From CAUJGP01 sp964612425 (lineage in GTDB: Bacteria; Bdellovibrionota; Bdellovibrionia; Bdellovibrionales; Bdellovibrionaceae): a stretch of 64,000 bases of DNA. The DNA lies in the NCBI GenBank assembly GCA_964612425.1, contig CAZTDX010000011.1:1-64000 (forward strand). Direction: 5' to 3'. Within the stretch, counting starts at the first letter, position 1; each line of letters opens with the position of its first letter. Shown in pieces: positions 25,768-34,180 of the stretch. Made by a program: the position numbers and the translations under genes. The notes beneath the pieces are model-generated. The model saw only the letters and a program-made list of their open reading frames with translations, was not told where the DNA came from and ran no database searches.

Positions 25768-26060
25768 TTGAAACCTTTTAGTAAATAAAGTGTTGCTGAC
25801 CACTCTTGTTTTCCGGTAGCTTGGATGAGGACCTTTCCCCAAAGTAAATGGGCATTTGCTTTTTTGTTGGCTTCAGCGATGCATAGTAATTTGCTCTTTG
25901 ATGTTTCGCAGAAGAGTCCTTCGTGCATCATGTGTTCGATCACCTGAAGTTGAAACTGTTCGTACAGGAGAAGTAATACCAATCCCACGGTTATTATAAA
26001 AACTGGAATACTCATGATACTTTCAATGAAAGCTTGTCCTTTATTATTTTTTGGGACCAC
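25737..26060 (-). CDS. TadE-like minor pilin
   Basis: This 107-residue protein has NNKGQAFIESIMSIPVFIITVGLVLLLLYEQ, a prepilin-type start with Gly before the cleavage position and Glu at +5 followed by a hydrophobic helix. The rest is short and mildly basic. It starts at GTG 26060 with GGAG upstream and overlaps the Flp gene end. Likely cleaved by a TadV/FppA-type peptidase that is not encoded in this window. Confidence 0.68.
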   Translation of the reverse strand: MVPKNNKGQAFIESIMSIPVFIITVGLVLLLLYEQFQLQVIEHMMHEGLFCETSKSKLLCIAEANKKANAHLLWGKVLIQATGKQEWSATLYLLKGFKWKTLTIKQN

Positions 26061-26340
26061 TCGCTGCTCCTTTCATATAGTCATGGAGGTCACGAGTCTG
26101 AATTTGATCAGCTTGAACTTTTACAGGCGCGATTTCATTGGATGCATCACCTCCCAAGGCTTTGGCAATATTGGCGAAGTGAATCGTAATATTCGTCCCA
26201 ACGGCCTTAACCATTCCCATGGTGACAAGGGCCACAAGGGCAACAATGATTAGATACTCTATTAGAGCTTGGCCTAAGGAATTTTTTGTAGGAGTTGTCT
26301 TAAATATCAACGTAAACTTTTTAAAATTAACGGCTCCCAT
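26044..26340 (-). CDS. Flp-type major pilin
   Basis: This roughly 98-residue protein has the Flp signature: a Lys/Thr leader ending at Gly, then QALIEYLIIVALVALVTMGMVKAVG with Glu and Tyr at positions 5 and 6 after the presumed cleavage, and a short soluble tail. Flp subunits form Tad/Flp pili used in adhesion. The ATG at 26340 is preferred over the GTG at 26346 because AAGGGG lies five bases upstream. It heads the minus-strand pilus cluster. Confidence 0.82.
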   Translation of the reverse strand: MGAVNFKKFTLIFKTTPTKNSLGQALIEYLIIVALVALVTMGMVKAVGTNITIHFANIAKALGGDASNEIAPVKVQADQIQTRDLHDYMKGAASGPKK

Positions 26341-26486
26341 TCGCACCCCTTTTCTGCTTTTTTATGAAATTACTTCGAAAGCAGAAGGGTGTTATAGCAA
26401 AATGGAGTGCAAGCTAAGATTGTATTTAAAGCTGGTGTGGCGTCCGAAGTGTCCGCCACGATCTGAGAATTAGATGATAATGATGA

Positions 26487-26765
26487 TTATTTTGATTTAG
26501 GTTTGGCTTTCAAACCTTTATCGTCTTTGGATTCAGGAGTAGGGGATGAGGCCTTTGATTCCTTTGCTTTTTTTAATTTTCTTCCAGAAATAATGCGGTC
26601 TAAAATTTCAAAAGCCTCTTTTTGCAGATCATTCTCGTAAATAAATCGATAAAAGCCTTCAATTTCAGGGCTTTGGCGAAATTTTTTAATGGAAGTAGGA
26701 ATGCCCTCAGATTGCACAAAATCAATGGAGTTTCCATCTTTTGAGAGTTTTACTTTTTCGGCCAT
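26487..26765 (-). CDS. small hypothetical protein with Lys-rich tail
   Basis: This 92-residue soluble protein has a folded-looking core (SIDFVQSEGIPTSIKKFRQSPEIEGFYRFIYENDLQKEAFEILDRIISGR) and a low-complexity Lys/Ser/Pro tail. No family is recognised. It has a clear ribosome site (GGAGG) and stands alone between the FAD oxidase and pilus clusters. The tail suggests nucleic-acid or ribosome contact, which is speculative. Confidence 0.65.
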   Translation of the reverse strand: MAEKVKLSKDGNSIDFVQSEGIPTSIKKFRQSPEIEGFYRFIYENDLQKEAFEILDRIISGRKLKKAKESKASSPTPESKDDKGLKAKPKSK

Positions 26766-26854
26766 AATACCTCCAGAAAAAAATAATCTATTTAGAATGA
26801 ACTGAATAAAAATAGTTCATTCATGCGCGTGAGTCAATGGGCGGACCTCGGATT

Positions 26855-28255
26855 TCAGAAGATCTTTCCAGGATTGAGGATATTATGAGGGTCAAAGCTG
26901 GCTTTGATTTGCTTCATGATATTAATTTCTACTGGTGAACGGGTGAATTGCAAAAAAGGTTTTTTTGTAAGGCCGACGCCATGTTCAGCAGAAATGCTTC
27001 CCTCGAAGTTTTTGGTCACTTCAAAAACAAGAGTATCGACTTTTTGGCATTCCTGAACAAAGTTTTCTTTGCTCATGCCATCGGGTCGTAAAATATTAAT
27101 GTGCAAATTGCCATCGCCGATGTGACCAAACCAAACAACACTCCAGGTGGGATAAGCTTGGGTCAATATTTGGCTGAGTTTCTCTACAAACGCTGGAACG
27201 ACAGATATCTTGACACTCAAATCATTTTTATATGGCGAATATTTAGAAAGACTCTCGCTGATCTGCTCTCGGTATTTCCAAAACACACGGGCCTGCTCTT
27301 CAGATTGAGCCATGAGACCATCGGTAATGTCTCCTTGCTCAAGGGCCTTTTCAAAACACTCCATAATAATGTTTTCAACAGACTCATGGGGACACTCGAC
27401 TTCGAGCACTGCATAATAGGGAGACTTTTTTTTGAATGGCGCAGGAGCTTGAGTGGAGTTGAGCACATAATTGAGTGCTTTATCCGAAAACATTTCAAAG
27501 GCAGTCAAAACGCAGCGTTCTTTAAATAACGAATAAACATTCATTATTTGTTCCAGTGAAGTACTGGCGAGGAGTAATGTTTTGAGAGGTGGCGGAGGTT
27601 GTGTAAGCCTTATCGTCGCTTCGACAATAAACCCCAGAGTTCCTTCGCTGCCGATAAATAAGTGTCGAAAATCATAGCCTGTGGCATTTTTGATAAGTCC
27701 ACGATTTAAATCAAGGAGCTCGCCGGTTCCAGTAACAACCTTTAATCCGGCAATCCAATCGCGAGTCATACCATAGCGTAAAACTTTTATGCCGCCAGCA
27801 TTCGTGGCAATGGTTCCAGCAATATGACTGGAGCCACGAGCAGCAAAATCCACTGGATAATATAAATGATTTTTATGGGCAAAATCTTGAAGCTCTTGAA
27901 TAATCACCCCTGGCTCGCAAACAACATGATTATCTAACTTATTAAAAGATTTAATTTTGTTCATTCGTTCAAACGATAAGACGACCTCGCCATTTTTGGC
28001 GACAGAGGCACCGCTCAAACCCGTTCGTCCGCCGGAGGGCACCAGTGAGATTTTATTTTTAATGGCCCATTTAACAATGGATTGAACATTTTCAATTGTT
28101 TCAGGAAATAGAATCGCTCGTGCTTTAATATCAAAATAAGTCGTCCAGTCTTTGCCGTAGTAAGAGAGACTTTCAAAATCCGTTTTTATTTGGTGAGCAT
28201 GCAAAAATGAATTCAGCTCCGTGAGTAATTCTGGTGCTAATTCCGCCGTTGTCAT
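26855..28255 (-). CDS. FAD-linked 2-hydroxyacid oxidase/dehydrogenase (GlcD/D-lactate type)
   Basis: This 466-residue VAO-family flavoprotein has the FAD-binding block VPSGGRTGLSGASVAKNGEVVLSFERM, GTIATNAGGIKVLRYGMTRDWI, and the C-terminal substrate region GHIGDGNLHINIL and EHGVGLTKKPFL. Relatives oxidise glycolate, D-lactate or D-2-hydroxyglutarate. No GlcE or iron-sulfur GlcF partner is adjacent, which favours a single-subunit dehydrogenase. It overlaps the upstream HPt gene by 4 bp. Confidence 0.87.
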   Translation of the reverse strand: MTTAELAPELLTELNSFLHAHQIKTDFESLSYYGKDWTTYFDIKARAILFPETIENVQSIVKWAIKNKISLVPSGGRTGLSGASVAKNGEVVLSFERMNKIKSFNKLDNHVVCEPGVIIQELQDFAHKNHLYYPVDFAARGSSHIAGTIATNAGGIKVLRYGMTRDWIAGLKVVTGTGELLDLNRGLIKNATGYDFRHLFIGSEGTLGFIVEATIRLTQPPPPLKTLLLASTSLEQIMNVYSLFKERCVLTAFEMFSDKALNYVLNSTQAPAPFKKKSPYYAVLEVECPHESVENIIMECFEKALEQGDITDGLMAQSEEQARVFWKYREQISESLSKYSPYKNDLSVKISVVPAFVEKLSQILTQAYPTWSVVWFGHIGDGNLHINILRPDGMSKENFVQECQKVDTLVFEVTKNFEGSISAEHGVGLTKKPFLQFTRSPVEINIMKQIKASFDPHNILNPGKIF

Positions 28256-28644
28256 GAAATCCCTTTCTGTACCGATTTTACTGATTGAGTCAACTCTTGA
28301 TACTCTGGCACTTGGCTCCAGTTAATGTCTTGTTGTTGGAGATAGGCTTCTCTCAATTGCTTTAATAGCAGAATTCCAAGCTGAGCCCAATATAAATAGT
28401 TGGAGCTTTGCTTTTTATGGTGTTCATCTAGAATCGATCCAACCTCGGAGACCAAAGCGAACCCGTAAGTTTTTCCATTGCCTTTTAATTTATGAAAAAA
28501 TTCAATGAGTGTTACTTGATCTTTTTGTTGGTACGCTAATTCCATAGTTTGAAGTTTGGACTCTAAGTTTACAATATACTTTTGTTTCAGTTGTTCAAAT
28601 TGAGAATTGCTGATGGAAGATTTGTTGTTGGAATTAGTTTTCAT
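28252..28644 (-). CDS. HPt-domain phosphotransfer protein
   Basis: This 130-residue helical protein has the histidine phosphotransfer motif FHKLKGNGKTYGFALVSEVG (phospho-His about residue 48), matching HxLKGxxxxxG. It would pass phosphate between a hybrid kinase and a response regulator; no kinase is adjacent. It is co-translated with the FAD oxidase gene (4-bp overlap) and follows the DUF2892 gene with an overlap. Confidence 0.8.
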   Translation of the reverse strand: MKTNSNNKSSISNSQFEQLKQKYIVNLESKLQTMELAYQQKDQVTLIEFFHKLKGNGKTYGFALVSEVGSILDEHHKKQSSNYLYWAQLGILLLKQLREAYLQQQDINWSQVPEYQELTQSVKSVQKGIS

Positions 28645-28861
28645 CGTTTGGGGGATTCATGAGGCTGTTTACGTTTTTAAGTTCTTTAATGGTATTAATT
28701 TTAAGAATGGCGTAAATAAGACAAAATCCCCAACCAGAAGTAAGTAGAAGATATATTCCAAAGTAGGACCATTGTGGACCTCCTATAAAGGCCCAAGAGG
28801 TGAGAAAAGTGCCAAGTACAAAACGAATAAAGCGATCAAATATGGAGAGATTGCATTTCAT
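28634..28861 (-). CDS. small DUF2892-type membrane protein
   Basis: From the ATG at 28861 the product is 75 residues: MKCNLSIFDRFIRFVLGTFLTSWAF begins like YgaP-type DUF2892 proteins (N-x-x-x-x-D-R-x-x-R). Two hydrophobic segments follow with a short polar tail. The frame extends to 28939, but the added residues are not family-like. It overlaps the HPt gene by 11 bp. Confidence 0.68.
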   Translation of the reverse strand: MKCNLSIFDRFIRFVLGTFLTSWAFIGGPQWSYFGIYLLLTSGWGFCLIYAILKINTIKELKNVNSLMNPPNDEN

Positions 28862-29443
28862 GATGAGAAGAATATAGGTGAATTTACCGAGGCAATCAAG
28901 GGGCATTTCCTTTTCAGGAGGAAAGAGTCGGTGGATCACAATGTAAAGGGAATAGGCCCCGCGGAGCTAAAAAGCCGATGAAATCTAGTAAATGCTAATT
29001 ATTTGATAATACTAAGTAAGCATAGCTGGCTGCAAATTTGTTTTGCAGTAGTTTAAAGTGTTGTAGTGTTAAATTAAGGTTATGCAAAGTAAACAGGATT
29101 CTAAAAGGGGCTATTTTAAAATCCCTATAATTGAGAGCCAAGATTGAATAAAGGAATCCACTATCCGCTACCATGGGTTATCACAGATAAGTATCTTAAA
29201 TTCTTTATGTTATTAAAACTAAACTCTTTCTATAAATAAAAAATTTGATTTTATTAAATGAACTATTATCAAAAATAAAACATTTAAAATGATTTGGCAT
29301 AAATTTCGCATCATTTCTTTTTGAGACATAATAAACTGAGTTTATTTACTGTTTTGGTGTGACCAAATGTTAGACGCTGGTTGATCAATAACTAAATTAA
29401 ACTATGTTTGTTTAAAAGTTTTTATATAAACTGTGAGGTTAAG
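28862..29443. other. gene-free 580-bp AT-rich interval
   Basis: No convincing frame, RNA gene or terminator is seen. A short dyad TTTGGT-GTG-ACCAAA lies at 29353-29367, about 75 bp before the next start, and could be an operator for the exported-protein cluster. Promoter DNA for both flanking transcription units must lie here. Confidence 0.4.
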
Positions 29444-32038
29444 ATGACGATAAAAAGCAATAAAACAAATGCAAAATTAAAGAAATCGAAAGGACTTGGT
29501 TTAAAAGCACTATCAGCATTGATGCTCGCTAGTGGCTTGAACCCCATTATATATAGTCAAAGCGCCTATGCTCAAGCCGAAGCTCCAACGGTTAGTGAAA
29601 ATCCTTACATCCAAACCTTATTAGACTCAGAAGATGTTTATAATGAAATGAATTACTTTTTCAATACGGCACTTCAACTAAAGGCAAATGAGTATCAAAG
29701 AAAAAATGAAGACTATCTCAAAGAGAGATTTTATTCGAACAGCTACTTAGTACAGAGACCAATAAATGTTAATTATGTCCGATTAAACAAAAATCAAAAG
29801 GTTACTTATTGTAATTTAAACAATGCTGTATATGTCAACGAACCATTAAATCATTATCCATTTTCACCTTTAGATAATCAAAGATCTTTTTCTGACGAAG
29901 TTAACAACGCATATTGTTTGCTTCAGCACACTTTTGATAATTTATCAGATTCTGATTTGAAATTAGAAAATACACCTACAAAGTTTATCAATAATTTTGA
30001 TGTAGCAAAAAATAATTTAAAGGAATCAGACACCCTTGTCGTTGTTATTCCTGGAATTTTTGGTGAATTTATTGAGCCTGTGGCATTTGGAGAAATATTT
30101 GGCCAAGGATTAACTAAGGTAGATAATGGCAATAAAGAACCTGAAGAATCATCTTTTGCTAAAGCTTTTAATAAGTGGATTTCTGATAATAAGGATACTG
30201 AAGATGTAAAAGAACTGCTGACTTCAAAGCGATTAACATTGAAGGATATTAATACTGAAAACTACCCGTTATTTACAATAAGGGAAAAAAAACTTTATTA
30301 TGACAAAAATATAAATATTAATGATTGGATTAAAGTGTCTAGTTATGATGATGCTGATCGTAAGCCACTTTTTAAGGTTGCGATTATGGGTTTAGCTCCA
30401 ATGTCTTTGGAGTCGATTGGTAAACAGAAAAATTTAGCTATTACCTACCTTAGAAGATTAAATAAATTTATGGAAATTTATAAGAAAATGAACAATGGTA
30501 AGTATCCAGGTAAAATCGTATTTGTTGGCTACTCTAGAGGAACTCCAATTGCCTACGAAATGCTTTCAATTTTGTTTAATCAAAATTTAAATAATTCTGA
30601 TGGTACACAAGAAGCATCTAAAAATATTCAAATAAATGCTCAAGAATGGAAAACTCACTTAAAAGCCATGCTTTCACTTGGTGGTGTTAGTATTGGTTCA
30701 TCACTAGCGGATGCAAGCGTAATATATCGGGATAAGTATCCAGATAAAGTGAAATTATTGCATGCGTTCAGAGAATTTATGTTTAATCTACAAATTGTTA
30801 CAAAAAATGATATCGTGGATTTTGAAAATCATATGAATAATACGATAGCTAAAACAAAACCCAATGCTGTCAAGGGTGATAAAGTCACAATAGAAGTGAA
30901 TCAAGATGTTAACACAGGACTTGTTAATAAAATCGCTAAAAATATTCTTGAATATCAAAAATTCAGAGTGAGAGTTGCAAAAATCACAGCGTCTAATCAT
31001 GAGGTTGAAATTATAAAAGCTAGCTATGATTTATTTAATGAAATTCAAGACATTTACTCAAATCTTATAATGCTAACTGATGGACTTAAAGAGAATACTT
31101 CTTTTCAGGATGAGAAGACTCGTTTGATTGCGGCTGGAAAAGCTTTAAGTTCCATCCCAGAGGTTACAAAGAAATTTTTAGCATTAGTTGGGAAACTAAA
31201 GGACTTGTCAAAAAATGTACCAGCACTTTCATTGCCCGGCTTTTCAGGACTTAAAAACTTAAAAGAAGCGGTTAACGAGATTGTCCCAGGCACTGATCCG
31301 AATAGTAAGTTTAATGAGCTAATGCTTAAAAATTTTGGTTTGGATCAAATTACAGCGTCTCTTGAAAAGATTAAAGAAACAAAAAATCCACTTAAAGTAT
31401 TAACAGTGGTGAATGATTTATTAATTCGATTCAAAGTATTTTTTGAACATGCCTGGGATGGTGGACATGAGCTTGGTACTTTAGCGCGACTTTCTTGGTT
31501 AGCGAATAATGCAAGATCATTACCCCATGTAAATTTTAAATATTACACTGTGAATGGAGTTTTTGGAGACACAGGAAAAGCTTATTATGAAGGTGGACTA
31601 AATTTTGGTTTTAACGTATCAACAGATCAAAACTTTCTTGTACCCAGCAGTAAGGAAATTAGTACTATTGGTAGATTAAATGGTGCTGATGGTTTAGATA
31701 AAACATTTTCTGGAACTGTCTGGAATGATAGCCAAGTAGATTGGCATAAAACTATATTGTGGCCATCATTGGTTTCTACGCTTACAAATGGTGAAGTGAA
31801 AATCGACTCAAAATTAATTGCAACAGTTCGAACTCATCACTGGGGATTGGCACTACCATATTCAGCCTATAACGTCAGTTCTACAAAGCCATCGACGGGT
31901 ATTAAGTATGCAGGCGATGATGCTAAATTTACAAGCGTTAACCCATTTCCCAGAAAAGAATTTTTATTAGCAACGCTTTTAACAATAAATGAAGATTTAG
32001 CAAGGCCGCCAAAATCTAATAATTTAAATTTGAAATAA
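29444..32038 (+). CDS. exported alpha/beta-hydrolase-like protein, putative esterase
   Basis: The frame opens at 29408, but the ATG at 29444 follows GAGGT and starts a signal peptide (KALSALMLASG...SAYAQA). The mature protein is about 830 residues. It contains a nucleophile-elbow motif VGYSRGTPIAYEML (GxSxG, about residue 365) after a strand DTLVVVIPGIFGEF. A late His block RTHHWGLALPYSAY could supply the catalytic His. A Lys-rich helical insert lies between. This looks like a secreted lipase or esterase of unknown substrate. First gene of a five-gene plus-strand cluster of exported proteins. Confidence 0.72.
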   Translation: MTIKSNKTNAKLKKSKGLGLKALSALMLASGLNPIIYSQSAYAQAEAPTVSENPYIQTLLDSEDVYNEMNYFFNTALQLKANEYQRKNEDYLKERFYSNSYLVQRPINVNYVRLNKNQKVTYCNLNNAVYVNEPLNHYPFSPLDNQRSFSDEVNNAYCLLQHTFDNLSDSDLKLENTPTKFINNFDVAKNNLKESDTLVVVIPGIFGEFIEPVAFGEIFGQGLTKVDNGNKEPEESSFAKAFNKWISDNKDTEDVKELLTSKRLTLKDINTENYPLFTIREKKLYYDKNININDWIKVSSYDDADRKPLFKVAIMGLAPMSLESIGKQKNLAITYLRRLNKFMEIYKKMNNGKYPGKIVFVGYSRGTPIAYEMLSILFNQNLNNSDGTQEASKNIQINAQEWKTHLKAMLSLGGVSIGSSLADASVIYRDKYPDKVKLLHAFREFMFNLQIVTKNDIVDFENHMNNTIAKTKPNAVKGDKVTIEVNQDVNTGLVNKIAKNILEYQKFRVRVAKITASNHEVEIIKASYDLFNEIQDIYSNLIMLTDGLKENTSFQDEKTRLIAAGKALSSIPEVTKKFLALVGKLKDLSKNVPALSLPGFSGLKNLKEAVNEIVPGTDPNSKFNELMLKNFGLDQITASLEKIKETKNPLKVLTVVNDLLIRFKVFFEHAWDGGHELGTLARLSWLANNARSLPHVNFKYYTVNGVFGDTGKAYYEGGLNFGFNVSTDQNFLVPSSKEISTIGRLNGADGLDKTFSGTVWNDSQVDWHKTILWPSLVSTLTNGEVKIDSKLIATVRTHHWGLALPYSAYNVSSTKPSTGIKYAGDDAKFTSVNPFPRKEFLLATLLTINEDLARPPKSNNLNLK

Positions 32039-32057
32039 TTGAGTTGAGGAATTATTT

Positions 32058-33692
32058 ATGAAAAAACATACAAACCTACTTCAAAAAACTTTACTTGCGA
32101 CAATAGTTCTAATGTCGTACACAACTCTATTTGCAAATACATCTCAAAAAGTTAAAGACGATTCAAAATATACTTTGTGCACATTGGCTGATTATCATGG
32201 GCTTTCCGAGCTAGGCGATAGTGATGATGGTGATTTGGCTCAGCAGAGGGAAAGTTTACAAAAGTCAGTTTCTGAATTGAGAGATTTTGGAAACAATATT
32301 TTAAAAATTTTAAATTCAGAGAACTTATTTTCTAAAACTGGTGCCCTCAATGGATTAAATGGCATTGCTGACAATCTGCAAGCTGGAGGAAATCAAATTG
32401 CTCAACTATATAGTGCTCAAGCAGAAATTCTAAAAATTATTTATGAAAAATTAAGGAATTTTCATTCAGATCACTTCTTAACTTTTAATGTTGCCTATAT
32501 CCCAGAATCTTTGTGCGTTAATTCAAAGAACGCTTTAAAAAAATTAACAAAACAAGCAGTATCAACTACAGAAAATGCGATTACGAGTATTCAAAGAGGT
32601 GATTTTGGAGGTAAAAATAGAGTATCAGTTCATACTAGTGAAGTAATTAATATTGCTAACTTAGATAAACTTATCTCAAAACCTGATGATGAGTCTCAAA
32701 CAAAATTAGTAGGATTTAGCTTTTACATTACATATGATCCAAACTCTAGAAAATCTCAGGACGGAGAGCCTAAGCGTCAGGATTCAAATCCCTATGAAAT
32801 GACAATTTCAGGAGGAGTAGTTGTTAGAATGTCTGATAATTTTCATAAGGATTTTAATAAGAATTTAGAATTATCTGAAGATCCCAATTTAAATTTCATT
32901 TTAAAAGATGTAAAGTTCAAAGATGGAGAAAAAGAGCATAAATTTGCGTTACTCAATATGGAAAATATTGTTATAAATAAATCTGGATTACATCCTTATT
33001 CGGAAAGAACTAATAATTATGCAAATGCAAGTAAGGAGAATTTAAAGTTCAACTTAGAGTTTACAGATAAAATAAATTTCATCTTACAGTTAAACACTCG
33101 CAGACACGTATTTGTTAATAATAAGGGTAAAAATCCACTAGTTGCTACTCTTGAGAATGAAGAATGTAAAGCGACAGGTGATTGTAATGTTGTTATCAAT
33201 CCATTCGGTAATATCTATGCTAAAATAGATCAACTCATTTTAGAGTTAAGACCAAAAATAATCGAATTTAAAAAAGGAGATGATATAATACATTCCGAAC
33301 TAATATATTTACCTTCTCCTAGAGCGCCAGACAAAAGTAAACGAGAGAAAGGTTGGATTGGGATTGTGACTAATTGGTCGTTTATTCCAATAAAATTAAA
33401 TATGACAGTGTATGGTAGAAATTTAATTAATACTGTCTTAGATTTAGTTACGGATGAAATCCTATCAACGGGAGCAGCTCATGCCTCTTATTATATTAGT
33501 TTGTATAATTACTTTCAAAAAAATATTTGTAATTCAGAATCAGATGCTAAAGTAGAGATTAGGTCAGCTCAATCTAAAGATTCTGTTACGACGAATGATC
33601 AGAATCGTCAACAGCCAGTTCAAGTGAGCTGCAATGTAAATCTCCAACAATTTACGAATAAAATTAGTCCACTGGCAATATCACCTGAATAA
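32058..33692 (+). CDS. exported hypothetical protein
   Basis: This 544-residue protein has a signal peptide (LLATIVLMSYTTLFA) followed by a helical region (residues about 60-130; LQKSVSELRDFGNNILK...GGNQIAQLYSAQAEILKIIYEK) and a beta-rich body. Cys residues flank both ends (YTLCTLADYH, KNICNSE, VSCNVN). No domain is recognised. It follows the putative esterase by 19 bp and precedes a lipoprotein gene by 8 bp, so the three are probably co-expressed. Confidence 0.7.
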   Translation: MKKHTNLLQKTLLATIVLMSYTTLFANTSQKVKDDSKYTLCTLADYHGLSELGDSDDGDLAQQRESLQKSVSELRDFGNNILKILNSENLFSKTGALNGLNGIADNLQAGGNQIAQLYSAQAEILKIIYEKLRNFHSDHFLTFNVAYIPESLCVNSKNALKKLTKQAVSTTENAITSIQRGDFGGKNRVSVHTSEVINIANLDKLISKPDDESQTKLVGFSFYITYDPNSRKSQDGEPKRQDSNPYEMTISGGVVVRMSDNFHKDFNKNLELSEDPNLNFILKDVKFKDGEKEHKFALLNMENIVINKSGLHPYSERTNNYANASKENLKFNLEFTDKINFILQLNTRRHVFVNNKGKNPLVATLENEECKATGDCNVVINPFGNIYAKIDQLILELRPKIIEFKKGDDIIHSELIYLPSPRAPDKSKREKGWIGIVTNWSFIPIKLNMTVYGRNLINTVLDLVTDEILSTGAAHASYYISLYNYFQKNICNSESDAKVEIRSAQSKDSVTTNDQNRQQPVQVSCNVNLQQFTNKISPLAISPE

Positions 33693-33700
33693 GAGGACTT

Positions 33701-34129
33701 ATGAAAAAGATAGTTGTTACTTTAGCATTATGTGCATTAGGACTCATCGGTTGTGATAAGGATTGTCACAACACGGTACAGGATTTTGCTAATATTACAA
33801 ATTATGTAGGTACTGATGTAGCTTTTTCTGTTTGTAAAGGCGGATACGGAGAAAGTCTCATCCAATTAAGGCCTAATTCTTCAGGCGTTGTAAACTTAGG
33901 CTCAAGAGAAGAAGTGCCAACGAATTCCCAGATGGGAATGGGCACTTGTAAGTCAAAAACCACTCAAAACTATAGTATTCCATTAAGTTTGGCGCCCATG
34001 AGCGTGGGGTATGTCCAGCTCTGTTATCGACAACTAGACAACACTTACGTTGTTACAGCGGCCTATCAAGTATGTCCCGGTGGGTTTGTTCCGCAGGTTT
34101 CAAGCGGACCCTGCCCAAGACAAAACTAA
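33701..34129 (+). CDS. small Cys-rich lipoprotein
   Basis: This 142-residue protein has a lipobox LIGC at residues 15-18 (lipidated Cys18) and eight further cysteines, suggesting disulfide bonds in the periplasm or outside. Ser, Gly and Asn are common. No family is recognised. It begins eight bases after the preceding stop. Confidence 0.75.
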   Translation: MKKIVVTLALCALGLIGCDKDCHNTVQDFANITNYVGTDVAFSVCKGGYGESLIQLRPNSSGVVNLGSREEVPTNSQMGMGTCKSKTTQNYSIPLSLAPMSVGYVQLCYRQLDNTYVVTAAYQVCPGGFVPQVSSGPCPRQN

Positions 34130-34180
34130 GATTAGATTTCATTATATCTGTACTCCTCATCAAATTAAGGTAGGTGAGTT

